A stretch of DNA of 64,000 nt from Arachnia propionica. Lineage in GTDB: Bacteria; Actinomycetota; Actinomycetes; Propionibacteriales; Propionibacteriaceae. This document shows positions 45,598 to 55,401 of this stretch, piece after piece. The position numbers were made by a program, and so were the translations under genes. The stretch lies in contig NZ_CP146373.1 of NCBI RefSeq assembly GCF_037055325.1, positions 806,001-870,000 of the forward strand, written 5' to 3'. Each line of letters opens with the position of its first letter. Position 1 is the first letter of the stretch. The notes under the pieces were generated by a model that made no database searches, was not told the DNA's origin, and was given only the letters and a program-made list of their open reading frames with translations.

Positions 45598-45639
45598 TGC
45601 ACGCACAGCATCCGCACCCCACCGGTGCGGACCGTCGAC

Positions 45640-45797
45640 GCGCTCCTCCCATCCAGACTTTCACTGTCGGTCCCGGATTTCCACCGGATCAACCTGTTGG
45701 CCCTGTTCGAGAAATGAGGGCCGCGAGGTTCGCGGACTGTCACCGCCGGTTCGGACTCTCACCGACCCCGGATGCGTCGGGAACACCCTATCCCATC
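45640..45797 (-). ncRNA. FMN riboswitch (RFN element)
   Basis: The minus strand contains the conserved blocks in order: AGGGTGTTCCC, GGGGTCGGTGAGAGTCCGAA then CCGGCGGTGACAGTCCGCGA, GATCCGGTGGAAATCCGGGA and CCGACAGTGAAAGTCTGGAT then GGGAGGA. It is about 50 nt upstream of a terminator and the transporter genes, and begins just after glnE. FMN binding should reduce transporter expression. Confidence 0.95.
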
Positions 45798-45815
45798 CTT
45801 TTGGGAGCTGCATGG

Positions 45816-48737
45816 TCACTCCTTCGGTAGCTCACCCCAGAAAACCTGGTTGACCACCCGCGACGCGCGGCGCATGACCCGGATCGTGTCATCGACAAGC
45901 CTGGAACGCTGGCCCGGATCGTATCCTGCAAGTTCGGCAACAGCTGACTGCTCACGGTAGTCGACGGGTAGGGCATCGCCGGGCCGGCCGCGCACCAGCA
46001 TGATGGCGTTGCGCACCCGGCTGACGTGCACCCATCCTTCCCGCAGGTCGGCGGCCTGTTCAGCGGTCAGCAGCTCGAGCCCTTCCGCCGCGTCAATGGC
46101 CTGGAGCGTGGAAGGTGTGCGCAAGGCGGACCGGGCACCAGCATGCTGCAGCTGGAGTAACTGGATGGTCCACTCCACATCCGACAAGCCACCAGAACCA
46201 AGTTTGAGGTGACGTTCCTTGTCCGTGCCGCGGGGAATACGTTCGTTTTCCATCCGCGATTTCAACCGGCGAATCTCTGCAACCTGCGCGGCGGTAAGAC
46301 CTCCATCCGGGTACCGCAATCCCTCCACCCCCTCAAGCACCGCAGAGGCCAGTTCCTGCTCCCCTGCCGCGGGGCGGGCTCGCAGCAGCGCCTGCGCCTC
46401 CCAGGCGGAGGACCACCTTGCGTAGTAACTGAGGTAGGAGGACACGGTTCGCACAAGTGGCCCGCCCTTTCCCTCGGGACGCAGATCGGCGTCAACCACC
46501 ATCGCCGGGTCCGGTCCGGGTTTTCCGACGAGATCGCAGGCCAGCCGAACGAGCCGGGCCGCTGCCGCCTGTTCTTCGACCCCGGAACCGTCGGGGAGGA
46601 CGAACATCGCGTCAACATCAGATGCGTAGCCGAGCTCGCATCCCCCCCAACGCCCCATGCCGATCACCCCGATGGGAGGCGCCTCAACTTCTCGTCGGGC
46701 AAGTTCCAACGCTGCATCCAGCGTGGCACCTGCGAGATCGCTGAGCGCCAGACCCACTGTGGTGACATCAGCCGCACCCAGCACGTCGGCCAAGGCTATG
46801 CGGCACAGCTCGGATCGACGTAGCGCCCGGACCGATGCTACTGCTGCAGCCTTGTCCGAGGCCCGCTCGATATCCCGGCTCATGGATCTGGAGAGCAGAT
46901 CCCGTGGCCGAAGCTCCAAATTCTCGCTGTGGGCGAGCATCTGCACCATCTCGGGTGCCCGCATCAGCAGATTGACCACGTAGCGACTGGAGGATGCGAT
47001 GTGAGCCAGCCGCTGAGCCATCCATCCCTCGTCGCGAAGCGCCCGTAGGTACCAGGAGCTGGTGCCCAACGCCTCGGAAAGTTGCCTGAAGGCGAGCAGC
47101 CCATAATCGGGGTTCGGCCCCTCGGCGAACCAGCCCAGCATGGCTGGCATGAGTTGCCGCTGAATCTCAACCGCTCTCGTGGAACCGTTTGTCAGTGTCT
47201 GGATGTGCCCCAGGGCCGAACGGGCGTCCTCGAAACCGAGTATTCGCAGGCGCTCCTGGGCTGCATCCGTGGAAAGTCGTAGCTCTGCCGTAGGGATGGC
47301 AGACACGGCGTCAAGCAGGGGGGAGAAAAAGATGCGTTGCTGAAGTTTCTCAACTGCACGGGTGCTGCCACGCCACAAGTCCTTGACCTCATCGGGGGTT
47401 TTCCCGATGACACGGGCAAGATAAGTCCACCCCGATTCGTCTTCCGGCACCAGGTGGGTACGATGCATTCTGCGGAGCTGAACCCGATGCTCAAGAACTC
47501 TCTGGAACCGGTAGGCCCGGGCCATGTCGGCACCGTCATCGCGCCCGATATAGCCAAAAGCAACCAGGGCACGCAGCGCATCGAAGGTTCCACGTGCACG
47601 TACCCGCTCATCACCCCGTCCGTGAACGAGCTGTAGAAGTTGCACGGTGAACTCGGTGTCCCTCAACCCCCCGACACCGAGTTTGATTTCCCTATCGGCT
47701 TCCTTGGCAGGGATCAGGGAGATAACCCGGTTCCTCATGGCCCGCACATCCGGCAGAAATCCCGGGCGCTGTGCCGCTTCCCACACAAGCGGAGACACCA
47801 TGTCGCAGAATGCCTGTCCTAAATCCAGGTCCCCGGCTGCAGGCCGCGCCTTCAGAAGGGCCTGGAACTCCCAGTTCTTCGCCCACTTGCCGTAGTAGAT
47901 AGCGCAGGAAGCGATGCTGCGCACCAAGGGGCCAGCGTTTCCTTCGGGCCGCAGGGCAGCATCTATCGGCCAGATGGTGCCCTCCGATGTATGTGCCGAA
48001 CAGATCCGGGCCATTGCGGCGCACACTTTTGCTCCCGCCCTCATAGCCTCATCGTGTTCACCGCCTTCGACGGGTTCCGCGATGTAGATCACATCGACAT
48101 CCGAGATGTAGTTGAGTTCCTCTGCCCCTGCTTTTCCCATCGCGACCACTGCTATCCGCACCGAGGAGGAGCCAGAGACCTCAGCCCGCGCGCATTCAAG
48201 AGCACATTCAAGAACTGCGTCCGCAACGTGACTTAGTTCGGTCACGATGTCATCCACTATGGACAGAGGATCCTCGCTGGCTAGGTCTCTGACTGCGACC
48301 TGCACCAAAGCGGCATGATTCGCCCGGCGAAGCAGATCCGCGTCGATCTGACCGGATTCATCCATGGCCCGCGACCGGATGTATTCTCTCCAGCCTTCTC
48401 TCCGCGCCCCGGGAGCAGTTGCGAGCGCTTCGAGCTCCCCAGGATTCTTCACGAGAAAACGCGCGAGCACAGAGGATCCTCCGAGCACGAGCAGCACTCG
48501 GTCCAACCATTCCGGGGTGACCGCGATTCGCGCGAGCACTGCGGGGGCTCGTTCACCGATACCGACCATGCATTCCAGAGCCTGGTCCCTGTCAGCAGCC
48601 CGGGTGAACACGTGAAGAGGTACCGGAGGTTCGGAATCCAGCCGTGCACGCCAGTCCTGCCACGTCCTTGCAGCATTTCCGGGATGCTCGAAGCCACGTC
48701 TCGCGAACTCCCCCACCGTGGTACTAACCCTGTTCAC
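45816..48737 (-). CDS. glnE: Bifunctional glutamine synthetase adenylyltransferase/deadenylylase
   Basis: GlnE adds or removes AMP on the GlnA tyrosine. The 973-residue protein has two nucleotidyltransferase domains: the first with RIAVVAMGKAGAEELNYISD then VDVIYIAEP (near residue 200), the second with IGVIGMGRWGGCELGYASDV then DAMFVLP (near residue 690). FSPLLDAVSAIP and GSGGLSDVEWTIQLLQLQH are also typical. A TAGGGT box ends 6 nt before the GTG start. It shares a 50-bp divergent promoter region with the sterol-carrier gene. Confidence 0.96.
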   Translation of the reverse strand: MNRVSTTVGEFARRGFEHPGNAARTWQDWRARLDSEPPVPLHVFTRAADRDQALECMVGIGERAPAVLARIAVTPEWLDRVLLVLGGSSVLARFLVKNPGELEALATAPGARREGWREYIRSRAMDESGQIDADLLRRANHAALVQVAVRDLASEDPLSIVDDIVTELSHVADAVLECALECARAEVSGSSSVRIAVVAMGKAGAEELNYISDVDVIYIAEPVEGGEHDEAMRAGAKVCAAMARICSAHTSEGTIWPIDAALRPEGNAGPLVRSIASCAIYYGKWAKNWEFQALLKARPAAGDLDLGQAFCDMVSPLVWEAAQRPGFLPDVRAMRNRVISLIPAKEADREIKLGVGGLRDTEFTVQLLQLVHGRGDERVRARGTFDALRALVAFGYIGRDDGADMARAYRFQRVLEHRVQLRRMHRTHLVPEDESGWTYLARVIGKTPDEVKDLWRGSTRAVEKLQQRIFFSPLLDAVSAIPTAELRLSTDAAQERLRILGFEDARSALGHIQTLTNGSTRAVEIQRQLMPAMLGWFAEGPNPDYGLLAFRQLSEALGTSSWYLRALRDEGWMAQRLAHIASSSRYVVNLLMRAPEMVQMLAHSENLELRPRDLLSRSMSRDIERASDKAAAVASVRALRRSELCRIALADVLGAADVTTVGLALSDLAGATLDAALELARREVEAPPIGVIGMGRWGGCELGYASDVDAMFVLPDGSGVEEQAAAARLVRLACDLVGKPGPDPAMVVDADLRPEGKGGPLVRTVSSYLSYYARWSSAWEAQALLRARPAAGEQELASAVLEGVEGLRYPDGGLTAAQVAEIRRLKSRMENERIPRGTDKERHLKLGSGGLSDVEWTIQLLQLQHAGARSALRTPSTLQAIDAAEGLELLTAEQAADLREGWVHVSRVRNAIMLVRGRPGDALPVDYREQSAVAELAGYDPGQRSRLVDDTIRVMRRASRVVNQVFWGELPKE

Positions 48738-48787
48738 ATTTCCACCCTAACTGCCCTCACCACGCAGGCTCTGTCTAGGATTGCCGC

Positions 48788-49264
48788 ATGTTCAGCGCCG
48801 ACGAGAAGACCATCGCAGAGTTGCGGGATCTCCGCGAGTGCCTAGCCGCTGTGGACCCCACCGAAGCCACCGCCCTGGGCCTCGCCCTTGACGGCGAGTT
48901 GAATCGACGCGCCCCGGATCTGACAGGGGTTTTGTTGAAGGCGGCAGATTCTGCGGGCAGACACGGCCTGGCCTTGGGACGCATTTTGATGGCGGCCTGC
49001 TGTCGCGCTTTCTGCGCGAGGCTGAGCGAACTTCATCCAGGTGCCTCGATCGAGGTTCGGGTTCCTCCCTGGACCGCGGTTCAAGTTGGTTTCGGCGATG
49101 GCCCGAAACACACCCGGGGAACGCCTCCGAACGTGGTGGAGATGGAACCTTCAACCCTCCTGGGCCTGGCCACGGGGCGACTCTGCTGGGCAGAGGCCGA
49201 GGTGAAAGTCTCCGGCTCCCAAGCAGAGCGAGTGGCCGCAATATTCCCGATCACAGCACCTTGA
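48788..49264 (+). CDS. Sterol carrier (SCP_3-type) family protein
   Basis: The 158-residue protein ends with the pattern of the bacterial SCP_3 domain: IEVRVPPWTAVQVGFGDGPK, HTRGTPPNVVEMEPSTLLGL and ATGRLCWAEAEVKVSGSQAE. It occurs near glutamine synthetase genes in many Actinobacteria; its role is unknown. TAGGAT ends 6 nt before the ATG. Its last 14 bp overlap the convergent glnA2. Confidence 0.78.
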   Translation: MFSADEKTIAELRDLRECLAAVDPTEATALGLALDGELNRRAPDLTGVLLKAADSAGRHGLALGRILMAACCRAFCARLSELHPGASIEVRVPPWTAVQVGFGDGPKHTRGTPPNVVEMEPSTLLGLATGRLCWAEAEVKVSGSQAERVAAIFPITAP

Positions 49265-50576
49265 TGTGCCTCTCCACCTCCCACGGGGTGACCTGCCTGC
49301 GATAGGCCTCGAACTCGGCGCGTTTGTTCCGCATGAAGTAGTCGAAGACGTGCTCCCCGAGAGTCTCTGCAGCGAGTTCTGAGCCCTCCATCACCCGCAG
49401 CGCCTCGTCGAGGCTGCGTGGCAGGGACTTGACTCCCAACGACCGGCGTTCCTTCTCGGTCAACCGCCACACGGCGTCCTCGGTCTCCTCCAGCAACGGG
49501 TATTCGTTCTCGATCCCCGCCAACCCGGCGTTCAGCATGAGCGCGAAGGCCAGGTAGGGATTGCAGGCCGGGTCCGGAGCACGGTACTCGATACGGGCCG
49601 AACTCGCCTTGCCCGGCGAGAACTGCGGCACCCGGATCAGCGCGGACCGGTTGGCCCGACCCCAGCAGGCGCAGGTGGGCGCCTCCGAACCTCCCATGAG
49701 ACGTTTGTAGGAGTTGACCCACTGGTTGGTCACGGCGGTGATTTCCGGGGCGTGCCTCAGCAGCCCTGCGACGAACTGCCGGGCCGTCTTGGACAACCGG
49801 TACTCGTCGGCGCCGTCGTGGAAGATGTTGGTGTCCCCCTCGAACAGTGACATGTGGGTGTGCATACCGGACCCTGCATGCTCCGAGAATGGTTTCGGCA
49901 TGAATGTCGCGTGGATACCCTGGGAGACGGCCACCTCCCGGATCACCACTCGGAAGGTCATGATGTTGTCCGCCATGGTCAGGGCATCCGCGTAGCGAAG
50001 ATCAATCTCGTGCTGCCCCGGCGACCCCTCATGATGGCTGAACTCTACGGAGATGCCCATCTGCTCCAACATTGTGATGGCGTCGCGTCTGAAATCGGTT
50101 CCGTCGCCGAGGGTGGTGTGATCGAAGTAGCCACCGTCGTCGAGGGGAACCGGCGGGTTGAGTTGGCCGAGCAGGAAGAACTCGATCTCCGGATGGATGT
50201 AGAAGGTGAACCCCAGGTCAGCAGCCTTCTTCAAGGCACGTTTCAACACGTGCCGAGGATCGGCGAAGCTCGGGGATCCATCCGGCAGCTGGATGTCGCA
50301 CAACATCCGGGCTGTGCCACGATCCGTCTGCCGCCACGGCAGCACCTGGAAAGTTGACGGGTCCGGGCGAACAACCATGTCTGATTCGTAGACTCGAGCG
50401 AACCCCTCAATGGCCGAACCATCAAACCCAACTCCCTCTGCTATTGCTCCTTCAACCTCAGCGGGTGCGATGGCCACCGACTTCAGCGATCCCAGCACAT
50501 CGGTGAACCAGAGGCGTACAAAACGAATGCCCCGTTCCTCCATCGAGCGCAGCACGAACTCTGTCTGCCTGTCCAT
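49251..50576 (-). CDS. glnA2: Glutamine synthetase type I, second copy (non-adenylylated form)
   Basis: The 441-residue protein has the GSI fold marks SHHEGSPGQHEIDLRYADAL, EHAGSGMHTHMSLFEGD and NRSALIRVPQFSPGK. It lacks the GSI-beta adenylylation tyrosine: the matching loop reads EDAVWRLTEKERRSLGV. It is thus unlikely to be controlled by GlnE. The pair glnA1/glnA2 with glnE is the standard actinobacterial set. Confidence 0.94.
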   Translation of the reverse strand: MDRQTEFVLRSMEERGIRFVRLWFTDVLGSLKSVAIAPAEVEGAIAEGVGFDGSAIEGFARVYESDMVVRPDPSTFQVLPWRQTDRGTARMLCDIQLPDGSPSFADPRHVLKRALKKAADLGFTFYIHPEIEFFLLGQLNPPVPLDDGGYFDHTTLGDGTDFRRDAITMLEQMGISVEFSHHEGSPGQHEIDLRYADALTMADNIMTFRVVIREVAVSQGIHATFMPKPFSEHAGSGMHTHMSLFEGDTNIFHDGADEYRLSKTARQFVAGLLRHAPEITAVTNQWVNSYKRLMGGSEAPTCACWGRANRSALIRVPQFSPGKASSARIEYRAPDPACNPYLAFALMLNAGLAGIENEYPLLEETEDAVWRLTEKERRSLGVKSLPRSLDEALRVMEGSELAAETLGEHVFDYFMRNKRAEFEAYRRQVTPWEVERHIKVL

Positions 50577-50658
50577 GGCACTAGTGTGCCGCAGCCTTCC
50601 TCGCTTCAGGCGCTGAACCCGGCCGGAAACCCCGAAAGGTCATGTTCAAACGAACCCC

Positions 50659-50664
50659 CATAAT
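50659..50664 (+). promoter_or_regulatory. Leaderless -10 box (CATAAT) of the first DUF2510 gene
   Basis: CATAAT ends 7 nt before the ATG at 50672 and favours that start over the ATG at 50642. Confidence 0.45.
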
Positions 50665-50671
50665 GGGTTTC

Positions 50672-51520
50672 ATGGCAACGCCCGGCTGGTACCCCGATCC
50701 CGATGGTTCCGACACCCCCCGCTACTGGAACGGCGAGAACTGGGAAGATTCCTTCAGGGAAAAGACCGACAGCCGTTCCGCTGCCCGGAGCAATGCCTGG
50801 ATTTTCGGTGTGGGTGCACTCACGCTGCTGATTGTGGTTTCCGTGATCCTCTGGCAACCCTGGAAGAGCAACCCCTGGAGCGCCCCCACGGACAACAACT
50901 CGTCCCGCCCAACCGGTCGTCAGTGGGATGAGACCGTACCTTCCGAGTCCCCGACCTCCCCCCAACCCTCCGATGGCCAGGGCCGCCCCACCGCCTGCCC
51001 GATAGTCCGGACCTCCTCCTCTCCAACCCCGCAGAACAACTGGTTCTACTCCGGGGGCATCAGGTACCAGGGAGTTCCCGGCTGGAGGGTCAGTCAGGCA
51101 AGCTACATCGACTTCGCCTCGGAACGCTCCGGCCAGGACGACCATGTGACAGGTACCTGGGTGGCCGTGACCGCGATCGGACAATTGTCAAAGACGGACT
51201 ACAGCGCCGACACCAGGACCGCGGCCAAGCAACTGACCAGTTGCCTATCAACCTCCTACTATTACCGCCACCTAGAGCGGGTAGAGATCCTAGAGGACAA
51301 GTCCTTCCGCACCACCGACGGAGTGGAGGGATGGATGATCAGAGCAAACTTCTGGAACGAACCCGGCTATTACGAAGTGCTCGGCGACGAGGCGGTGGTG
51401 GTCATCCTCGACCAGGGAGCAGCTAACACTGTCACCCTGTTCCACACCCAGGCGCCCATCGGCGACTCTGCCCGAAAGGAGATGGTCAAGAAAAGCCTGG
51501 ATTCCCTGAGCCGCTCCTGA
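50672..51520 (+). CDS. DUF2510 membrane protein, copy 1
   Basis: The 282-residue protein has an N-terminal DUF2510 domain (TPGWYPDPDGSDTPRYWNGE), a membrane helix (WIFGVGALTLLIVVSVILW, about 40-60), a Ser/Thr/Pro-rich linker, and an outward-facing domain (IRYQGVPGWRVSQASYIDFA). Only the N-terminal domain and layout are shared with the next two genes. DUF2510 has no known biochemical role. It is the first of three such genes in a row. Confidence 0.82.
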   Translation: MATPGWYPDPDGSDTPRYWNGENWEDSFREKTDSRSAARSNAWIFGVGALTLLIVVSVILWQPWKSNPWSAPTDNNSSRPTGRQWDETVPSESPTSPQPSDGQGRPTACPIVRTSSSPTPQNNWFYSGGIRYQGVPGWRVSQASYIDFASERSGQDDHVTGTWVAVTAIGQLSKTDYSADTRTAAKQLTSCLSTSYYYRHLERVEILEDKSFRTTDGVEGWMIRANFWNEPGYYEVLGDEAVVVILDQGAANTVTLFHTQAPIGDSARKEMVKKSLDSLSRS

Positions 51521-51579
51521 GAGAGTCTGGCGGCGAAACTTCTTTCATACGTTTACCCAGCAGTCTCCAACGCGCCCTC

Positions 51580-51585
51580 TACCAT
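51580..51585 (+). promoter_or_regulatory. Leaderless -10 box (TACCAT) of the second DUF2510 gene
   Basis: TACCAT ends 7 nt before the ATG at 51593; the in-frame ATG at 51584 overlaps the box, so 51593 is the likely start. Confidence 0.45.
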
Positions 51586-51592
51586 GGACCCC

Positions 51593-52564
51593 ATGGCTGC
51601 TCCCCCCGGTTGGTATCCAGACCCACAGAATCCGCACCGCAAACGTTACTGGGACGGCGTCCGTTGGACCGTACACGTGCAGAACCCGCCAGCCACGCCA
51701 GCAACCTCATCGGCCACACCGCCCGAACCTCAACCGGGTTACCCGACACAACCGCAGACGTACTCTGAAACATCCGGTTACCCGAAGGGCCAACTCCAGC
51801 CGACCGCCACATCCTCATCGCCCAGAAACTCCCGGCACATCGTGTTGTGGATGGCTGTGGGCATGGTCATCACCTTGCTTATTGGAGGCAGTTTGCTGCT
51901 GCTGTTGAACAGACCACAGCCAGCAAACCAGCCCAACTCTCCCGCCTCACAGAGCACGACCTCGGGGGCCTCCGCCGGCACTCCGACAGCCCCTGAGGCA
52001 TCGAGAAGTTCTGGCGCGGGAATTAAGGTGGGCGATGTGTTGCGCGGGGAGAACAACTGTCCGACAACTGCCAACGACGCCCAAGGGGAGCTGACCGAGG
52101 GGCGCATCACGTCGCCAGGAGGGCTCAGCTATCCAGCAGTACAGGGCTTCTCCCCGTCACCGGTCAACTACGGTTTCATCCACCAATCGAATTCGATGAC
52201 GAAGAGCTATCCGGGTCGCGACGGACAGGCCGTCGTCACCGTCGGCGTCCTCAAGAAGGAGGATGGCTTCGACAGCGCCACAAGCAGCGCCGTGCGGGTC
52301 GTTCAATGCGTGATAGCCAGCCCAACCTTCTACAACAACAAACCCGCTGCCGAGGTGACCCGGATCACGGAAAACCGGGATGACGGCACCGTCGTGCTCC
52401 AGGTTCACGTGCCGGTCGAAAATGGCGCGGGCGACACACTTGCTGTGGCGATCTATCCAGAGAAGTCGCGCAAGCAGGTGGTCCTCTCGCTCGTTCCCCA
52501 GGACGATTCCGCAACCCTGGCGGCCGTCAACACCGCGCTGGCCGAACTCAGCCTGAACTCGTAA
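51593..52564 (+). CDS. DUF2510 membrane protein, copy 2
   Basis: The 323-residue product begins [20 protein letters not shown] with the DUF2510 motif, has a Pro-rich stretch, a membrane helix (IVLWMAVGMVITLLIGGSLL), a Ser/Thr linker and an extracytoplasmic domain (EGRITSPGGLSYPAVQGFSP). That domain resembles the one in copy 3 (GRITS...GLS.P...G...NP/SP, FIHQ...YPG), so the two are paralogues. Confidence 0.82.
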   Translation: MAAPPGWYPDPQNPHRKRYWDGVRWTVHVQNPPATPATSSATPPEPQPGYPTQPQTYSETSGYPKGQLQPTATSSSPRNSRHIVLWMAVGMVITLLIGGSLLLLLNRPQPANQPNSPASQSTTSGASAGTPTAPEASRSSGAGIKVGDVLRGENNCPTTANDAQGELTEGRITSPGGLSYPAVQGFSPSPVNYGFIHQSNSMTKSYPGRDGQAVVTVGVLKKEDGFDSATSSAVRVVQCVIASPTFYNNKPAAEVTRITENRDDGTVVLQVHVPVENGAGDTLAVAIYPEKSRKQVVLSLVPQDDSATLAAVNTALAELSLNS

Positions 52565-52604
52565 ACACACCTCGCCGTCCCGGGATGGTGACTGCCCCAG
52601 CTCA

Positions 52605-52610
52605 TAGGAT
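52605..52610 (+). promoter_or_regulatory. Leaderless -10 box (TAGGAT) of the third DUF2510 gene
   Basis: TAGGAT ends 7 nt before the ATG at 52618. Confidence 0.45.
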
Positions 52611-52617
52611 GATGACC

Positions 52618-53655
52618 ATGTCAGAACCAGGTTGGTACCCAGATCCACAGGACGATTCCCAAGAACGTTTCTGGAACGGCACCGAGTGGACAGAGCAAGT
52701 AAAGGCAGAGGAGGACGCCGCGGAGCGTCCCGTCTTAGTCCCATCGCCACATAGGAGGCAGAACAACGCGGTGTTATGGGGCGTCTTGGCGTTAGCACTC
52801 TGTCTGCTGGTCGGAAGCGGTTGGTGGTTGTCGACGAACGTCAACCAGAGCAGTTCCGCTCCGGAACCAACGTCTCCAGCCACTGGGCAGGCAACTTCAT
52901 CGGCAGCCGGGAATGCAGCACCGATTGACCCGGCCCCCTCGTCGGTGGCTGACTCAACTTCCCCCGCTCCCTCCGCACCCCCAACAGCGCTGGGAGATGG
53001 ACGCCCCCGCGGATCGGATGAGATCGAGAAGGATCTGGTCAGCGCCCAGAATCCTTTGGGTCTTCGGGCAGGTGGCTTCATAGCCGTCATCCCCGATTGC
53101 CCCGAGACTACGACGGCTGAGGACTCCGCTGGAGATCTCGGATCTGATGGGCGTATCACATCCGGCGCTGGCCTCAGCATTCCAGAGATCACCGGACTCA
53201 AAGTCAATCCCCAAAATAACCTGAGCGAGAAGTTTATTCATCAAGCAAATACGGCCGCGAAGAACTACCCTGGAATCGTGTCAAACGGCGACGAGATATT
53301 CGCCACAGCAACGGTTGGAACTCTGAGTGAGAGTGACGGATTCCAAGATGTGCTTCCTTCAGCACAGCGTGTCGTTGGTTGCGTAGCAGGAAAGAACCCT
53401 GAGTACAACACCTCTCCCGCTGAAATCATCGACATCCAATACAGGCCCGAAATCAATGCAGTATGGCTGACCGCCAAATTTTCCTTACAAGGCACCCCCA
53501 ACATGAATTTCGAGCAGATCTCAGTGTTCACATGCCTGCGCGACGGAGTCATGCACATGGCATTGATTGATGTGACGGACTACACGCTGGAACAGCATCC
53601 AGAAGATTATGACGCGATCTGGACTGCATTCAAGGACATGAGGCTTCCCTCCTGA
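52618..53655 (+). CDS. DUF2510 membrane protein, copy 3
   Basis: The 345-residue protein starts [20 protein letters not shown], then a membrane helix ([20 protein letters not shown]), a long Ser/Pro/Ala linker and an outer domain ([36 protein letters not shown]). The outer domain matches copy 2 over about 150 residues. In-frame starts at 52585, 52609 and 52612 exist; 52618 fits the -10 box. Confidence 0.82.
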   Translation: MSEPGWYPDPQDDSQERFWNGTEWTEQVKAEEDAAERPVLVPSPHRRQNNAVLWGVLALALCLLVGSGWWLSTNVNQSSSAPEPTSPATGQATSSAAGNAAPIDPAPSSVADSTSPAPSAPPTALGDGRPRGSDEIEKDLVSAQNPLGLRAGGFIAVIPDCPETTTAEDSAGDLGSDGRITSGAGLSIPEITGLKVNPQNNLSEKFIHQANTAAKNYPGIVSNGDEIFATATVGTLSESDGFQDVLPSAQRVVGCVAGKNPEYNTSPAEIIDIQYRPEINAVWLTAKFSLQGTPNMNFEQISVFTCLRDGVMHMALIDVTDYTLEQHPEDYDAIWTAFKDMRLPS

Positions 53656-53696
53656 CCGTTCGCTCACGGGTGGCGAGACTCCGCAGATCGCGTCAC

Positions 53697-53702
53697 TATA
53701 CT
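53697..53702 (+). promoter_or_regulatory. Leaderless -10 box (TATACT) of map
   Basis: TATACT ends 8 nt before the GTG at 53711, with no Shine-Dalgarno sequence. Confidence 0.5.
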
Positions 53703-53710
53703 GTGGCCGC

Positions 53711-54565
53711 GTGAGTCGAGTAACCCCCCACCAGATCACCCCCCGCCTGGAAGTTCCGGCAGCGATCGCCCGGCCTCCATACGTCGGAAAACGAGCCCCG
53801 AAACGCTACGAGGGTGACGATGTCCAGCCCCCGGAGATCATCGAGGCGATGCGGGAGGCCGGGGCCATCGCCTGCGAGGCAATGCACGAGGCGGGCAAGG
53901 CGGTGCGTCCCGGGGTCAGCACCGATGAGCTGGATCGCATAGTCCACACCTACATTCTGGATCACGGCGCCTATCCGTCCACCCTTGGTTATCGGGGTTT
54001 TCCGAAATCCTGCTGCACATCGGTAAACGAGGTGATCTGCCACGGCATTCCAGATTTGCGGCCCCTTGAGGACGGCGACATCGTGAAGATCGACGTGACC
54101 GCCTACAAGAACGGGGTTCACGGCGACAATTGTCACACCTTCCTCTGCGGCGACGTGGACGAGGAATCACGACTTCTCACACAACGCACCCAAGAAGCCA
54201 TGAACCGCGCCATCAAAGCGGTCAAACCAGGACGGTCTACTTCGGTGATCGGGCGCGTCATCGAGTCCTACGCGAAACGCTTCGGTTACGGCGTAGTGCG
54301 CGAGTACACCGGGCATGGCGTTCACACGGCCTTTCACTCGGGGCTAGTGATTCTTCACTACGACGAGCCCCGCTATTCCACCAGGATCCGTCCTGGGATG
54401 ACTTTCACCATCGAGCCGATGCTGACCCTGGGTTCCCCTGAATCCGAGGTCTGGAGGGACGACTGGACTGTCGTCACCCTCGACGGCTCCCGCTGCGCCC
54501 AGTTCGAGCAGACCCTGGTGGTGACCGAGACTGGCGCCGAGATCATCACGGTTCCCCGCAGCTGA
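53711..54565 (+). CDS. map: Methionine aminopeptidase, type I
   Basis: MAP removes the initiator methionine from new proteins. The 284-residue protein has metal-ligand motifs [18 protein letters not shown] (two Asp), GHGVHTAFH (His), FTIEPM (Glu) and AQFEQT (Glu). The N-terminal extension with [20 protein letters not shown] matches the longer actinobacterial MAP form. Confidence 0.95.
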   Translation: MSRVTPHQITPRLEVPAAIARPPYVGKRAPKRYEGDDVQPPEIIEAMREAGAIACEAMHEAGKAVRPGVSTDELDRIVHTYILDHGAYPSTLGYRGFPKSCCTSVNEVICHGIPDLRPLEDGDIVKIDVTAYKNGVHGDNCHTFLCGDVDEESRLLTQRTQEAMNRAIKAVKPGRSTSVIGRVIESYAKRFGYGVVREYTGHGVHTAFHSGLVILHYDEPRYSTRIRPGMTFTIEPMLTLGSPESEVWRDDWTVVTLDGSRCAQFEQTLVVTETGAEIITVPRS

Positions 54566-55401
54566 CCATCCGGTCGTCTGCCGCATCAGTCGTCTGGGCC
54601 TCTCTGGAGGGTGTGTACGAGTTGAAGTACTCCCAGCAGAATCCCGGTCGCGATCAGAAGCACAGATGGGACACCTTTGAGCCAGGAAGATATCCTGGTG
54701 CCGTATTCCCTCTCTGCGCTTGCCCGCACTGATTGCCATAACGGTCAGCAGAATCACGCCACAGACCTGAGCGCCCCTAACGCTCGATGCCTCTCCCGAC
54801 GCCTGCATCATCTGCCGGGATTCCTGCGACACCTTCTGCAATCCCTCGCATCGAATCCAAGCGACTCGAAAGGCTGGGCGAGGGTATGGGGGTGGCAACA
54901 AGGTTATGCTCTTTCCAAGGCCAGCGATCAGGGTGACGGGGCGAAGAAGGCGGCTCTGCAAACCTTATGTCCCCATAGCTCTGCAGTTCGAGGACAAGTC
55001 GGCCTTGCCCTCCGGGACCAACCCCGGTTTCGCCCTCGTTCCCGAGGCACAGAGGAGCCTGGATTCAGTGAGAACCGCCAAAGCAGCGAGGGGAAACAGC
55101 CAGCGGGCCGCCTTCTTCCATGTAGCTGGCCAGTACGGGAACAGATCACGCTCAACATGCACGGCCTCGCTCCCAAACGTACGACTTTCCTCGCTCCCGC
55201 GCGGTTCATCAATGCGCAATTCGCCCACGAACATGAAGAACAGCTGCCCTCTACGAAATGCCCGAATTATTTGGTTTTGACGGCTTAGCAGGTCGAGGCA
55301 TGCCTGCTGCTGGCGGCGGGTGATTCAGCACCATCACAGACCGAAAGAGCAGCCACAGCGGCAAGAAGAACGAACGACACGACGTATACCCCTCCTATAA
55401 A
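54566..55401 (-). other. Gap with remnants of a membrane-protein gene
   Basis: This 836-bp stretch has no gene that can be called with confidence. On the minus strand, membrane-like pieces occur in order but in different frames: AARWLFPLAALAVLTESRLL (frame 55234-54965), AQVCGVILLTVMAISAGKR (frame near 54760), and GVPSVLLIATGILLGVLQLV (frame 54729-54586). The order suggests a decayed gene. The last piece could also stand as a 47-residue protein starting at a GTG (54729). Confidence 0.4.
54586..54729 (-). CDS. Possible small single-helix membrane protein
   Basis: The 47-codon frame from GTG 54729 encodes RASAEREYGTRISSWLKGVP and a hydrophobic helix SVLLIATGILLGVLQLVHTL ending RGPDD. No Shine-Dalgarno sequence or family match is visible. 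It may be the end of a broken larger gene. Confidence 0.25.
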   Translation of the reverse strand: MRASAEREYGTRISSWLKGVPSVLLIATGILLGVLQLVHTLQRGPDD

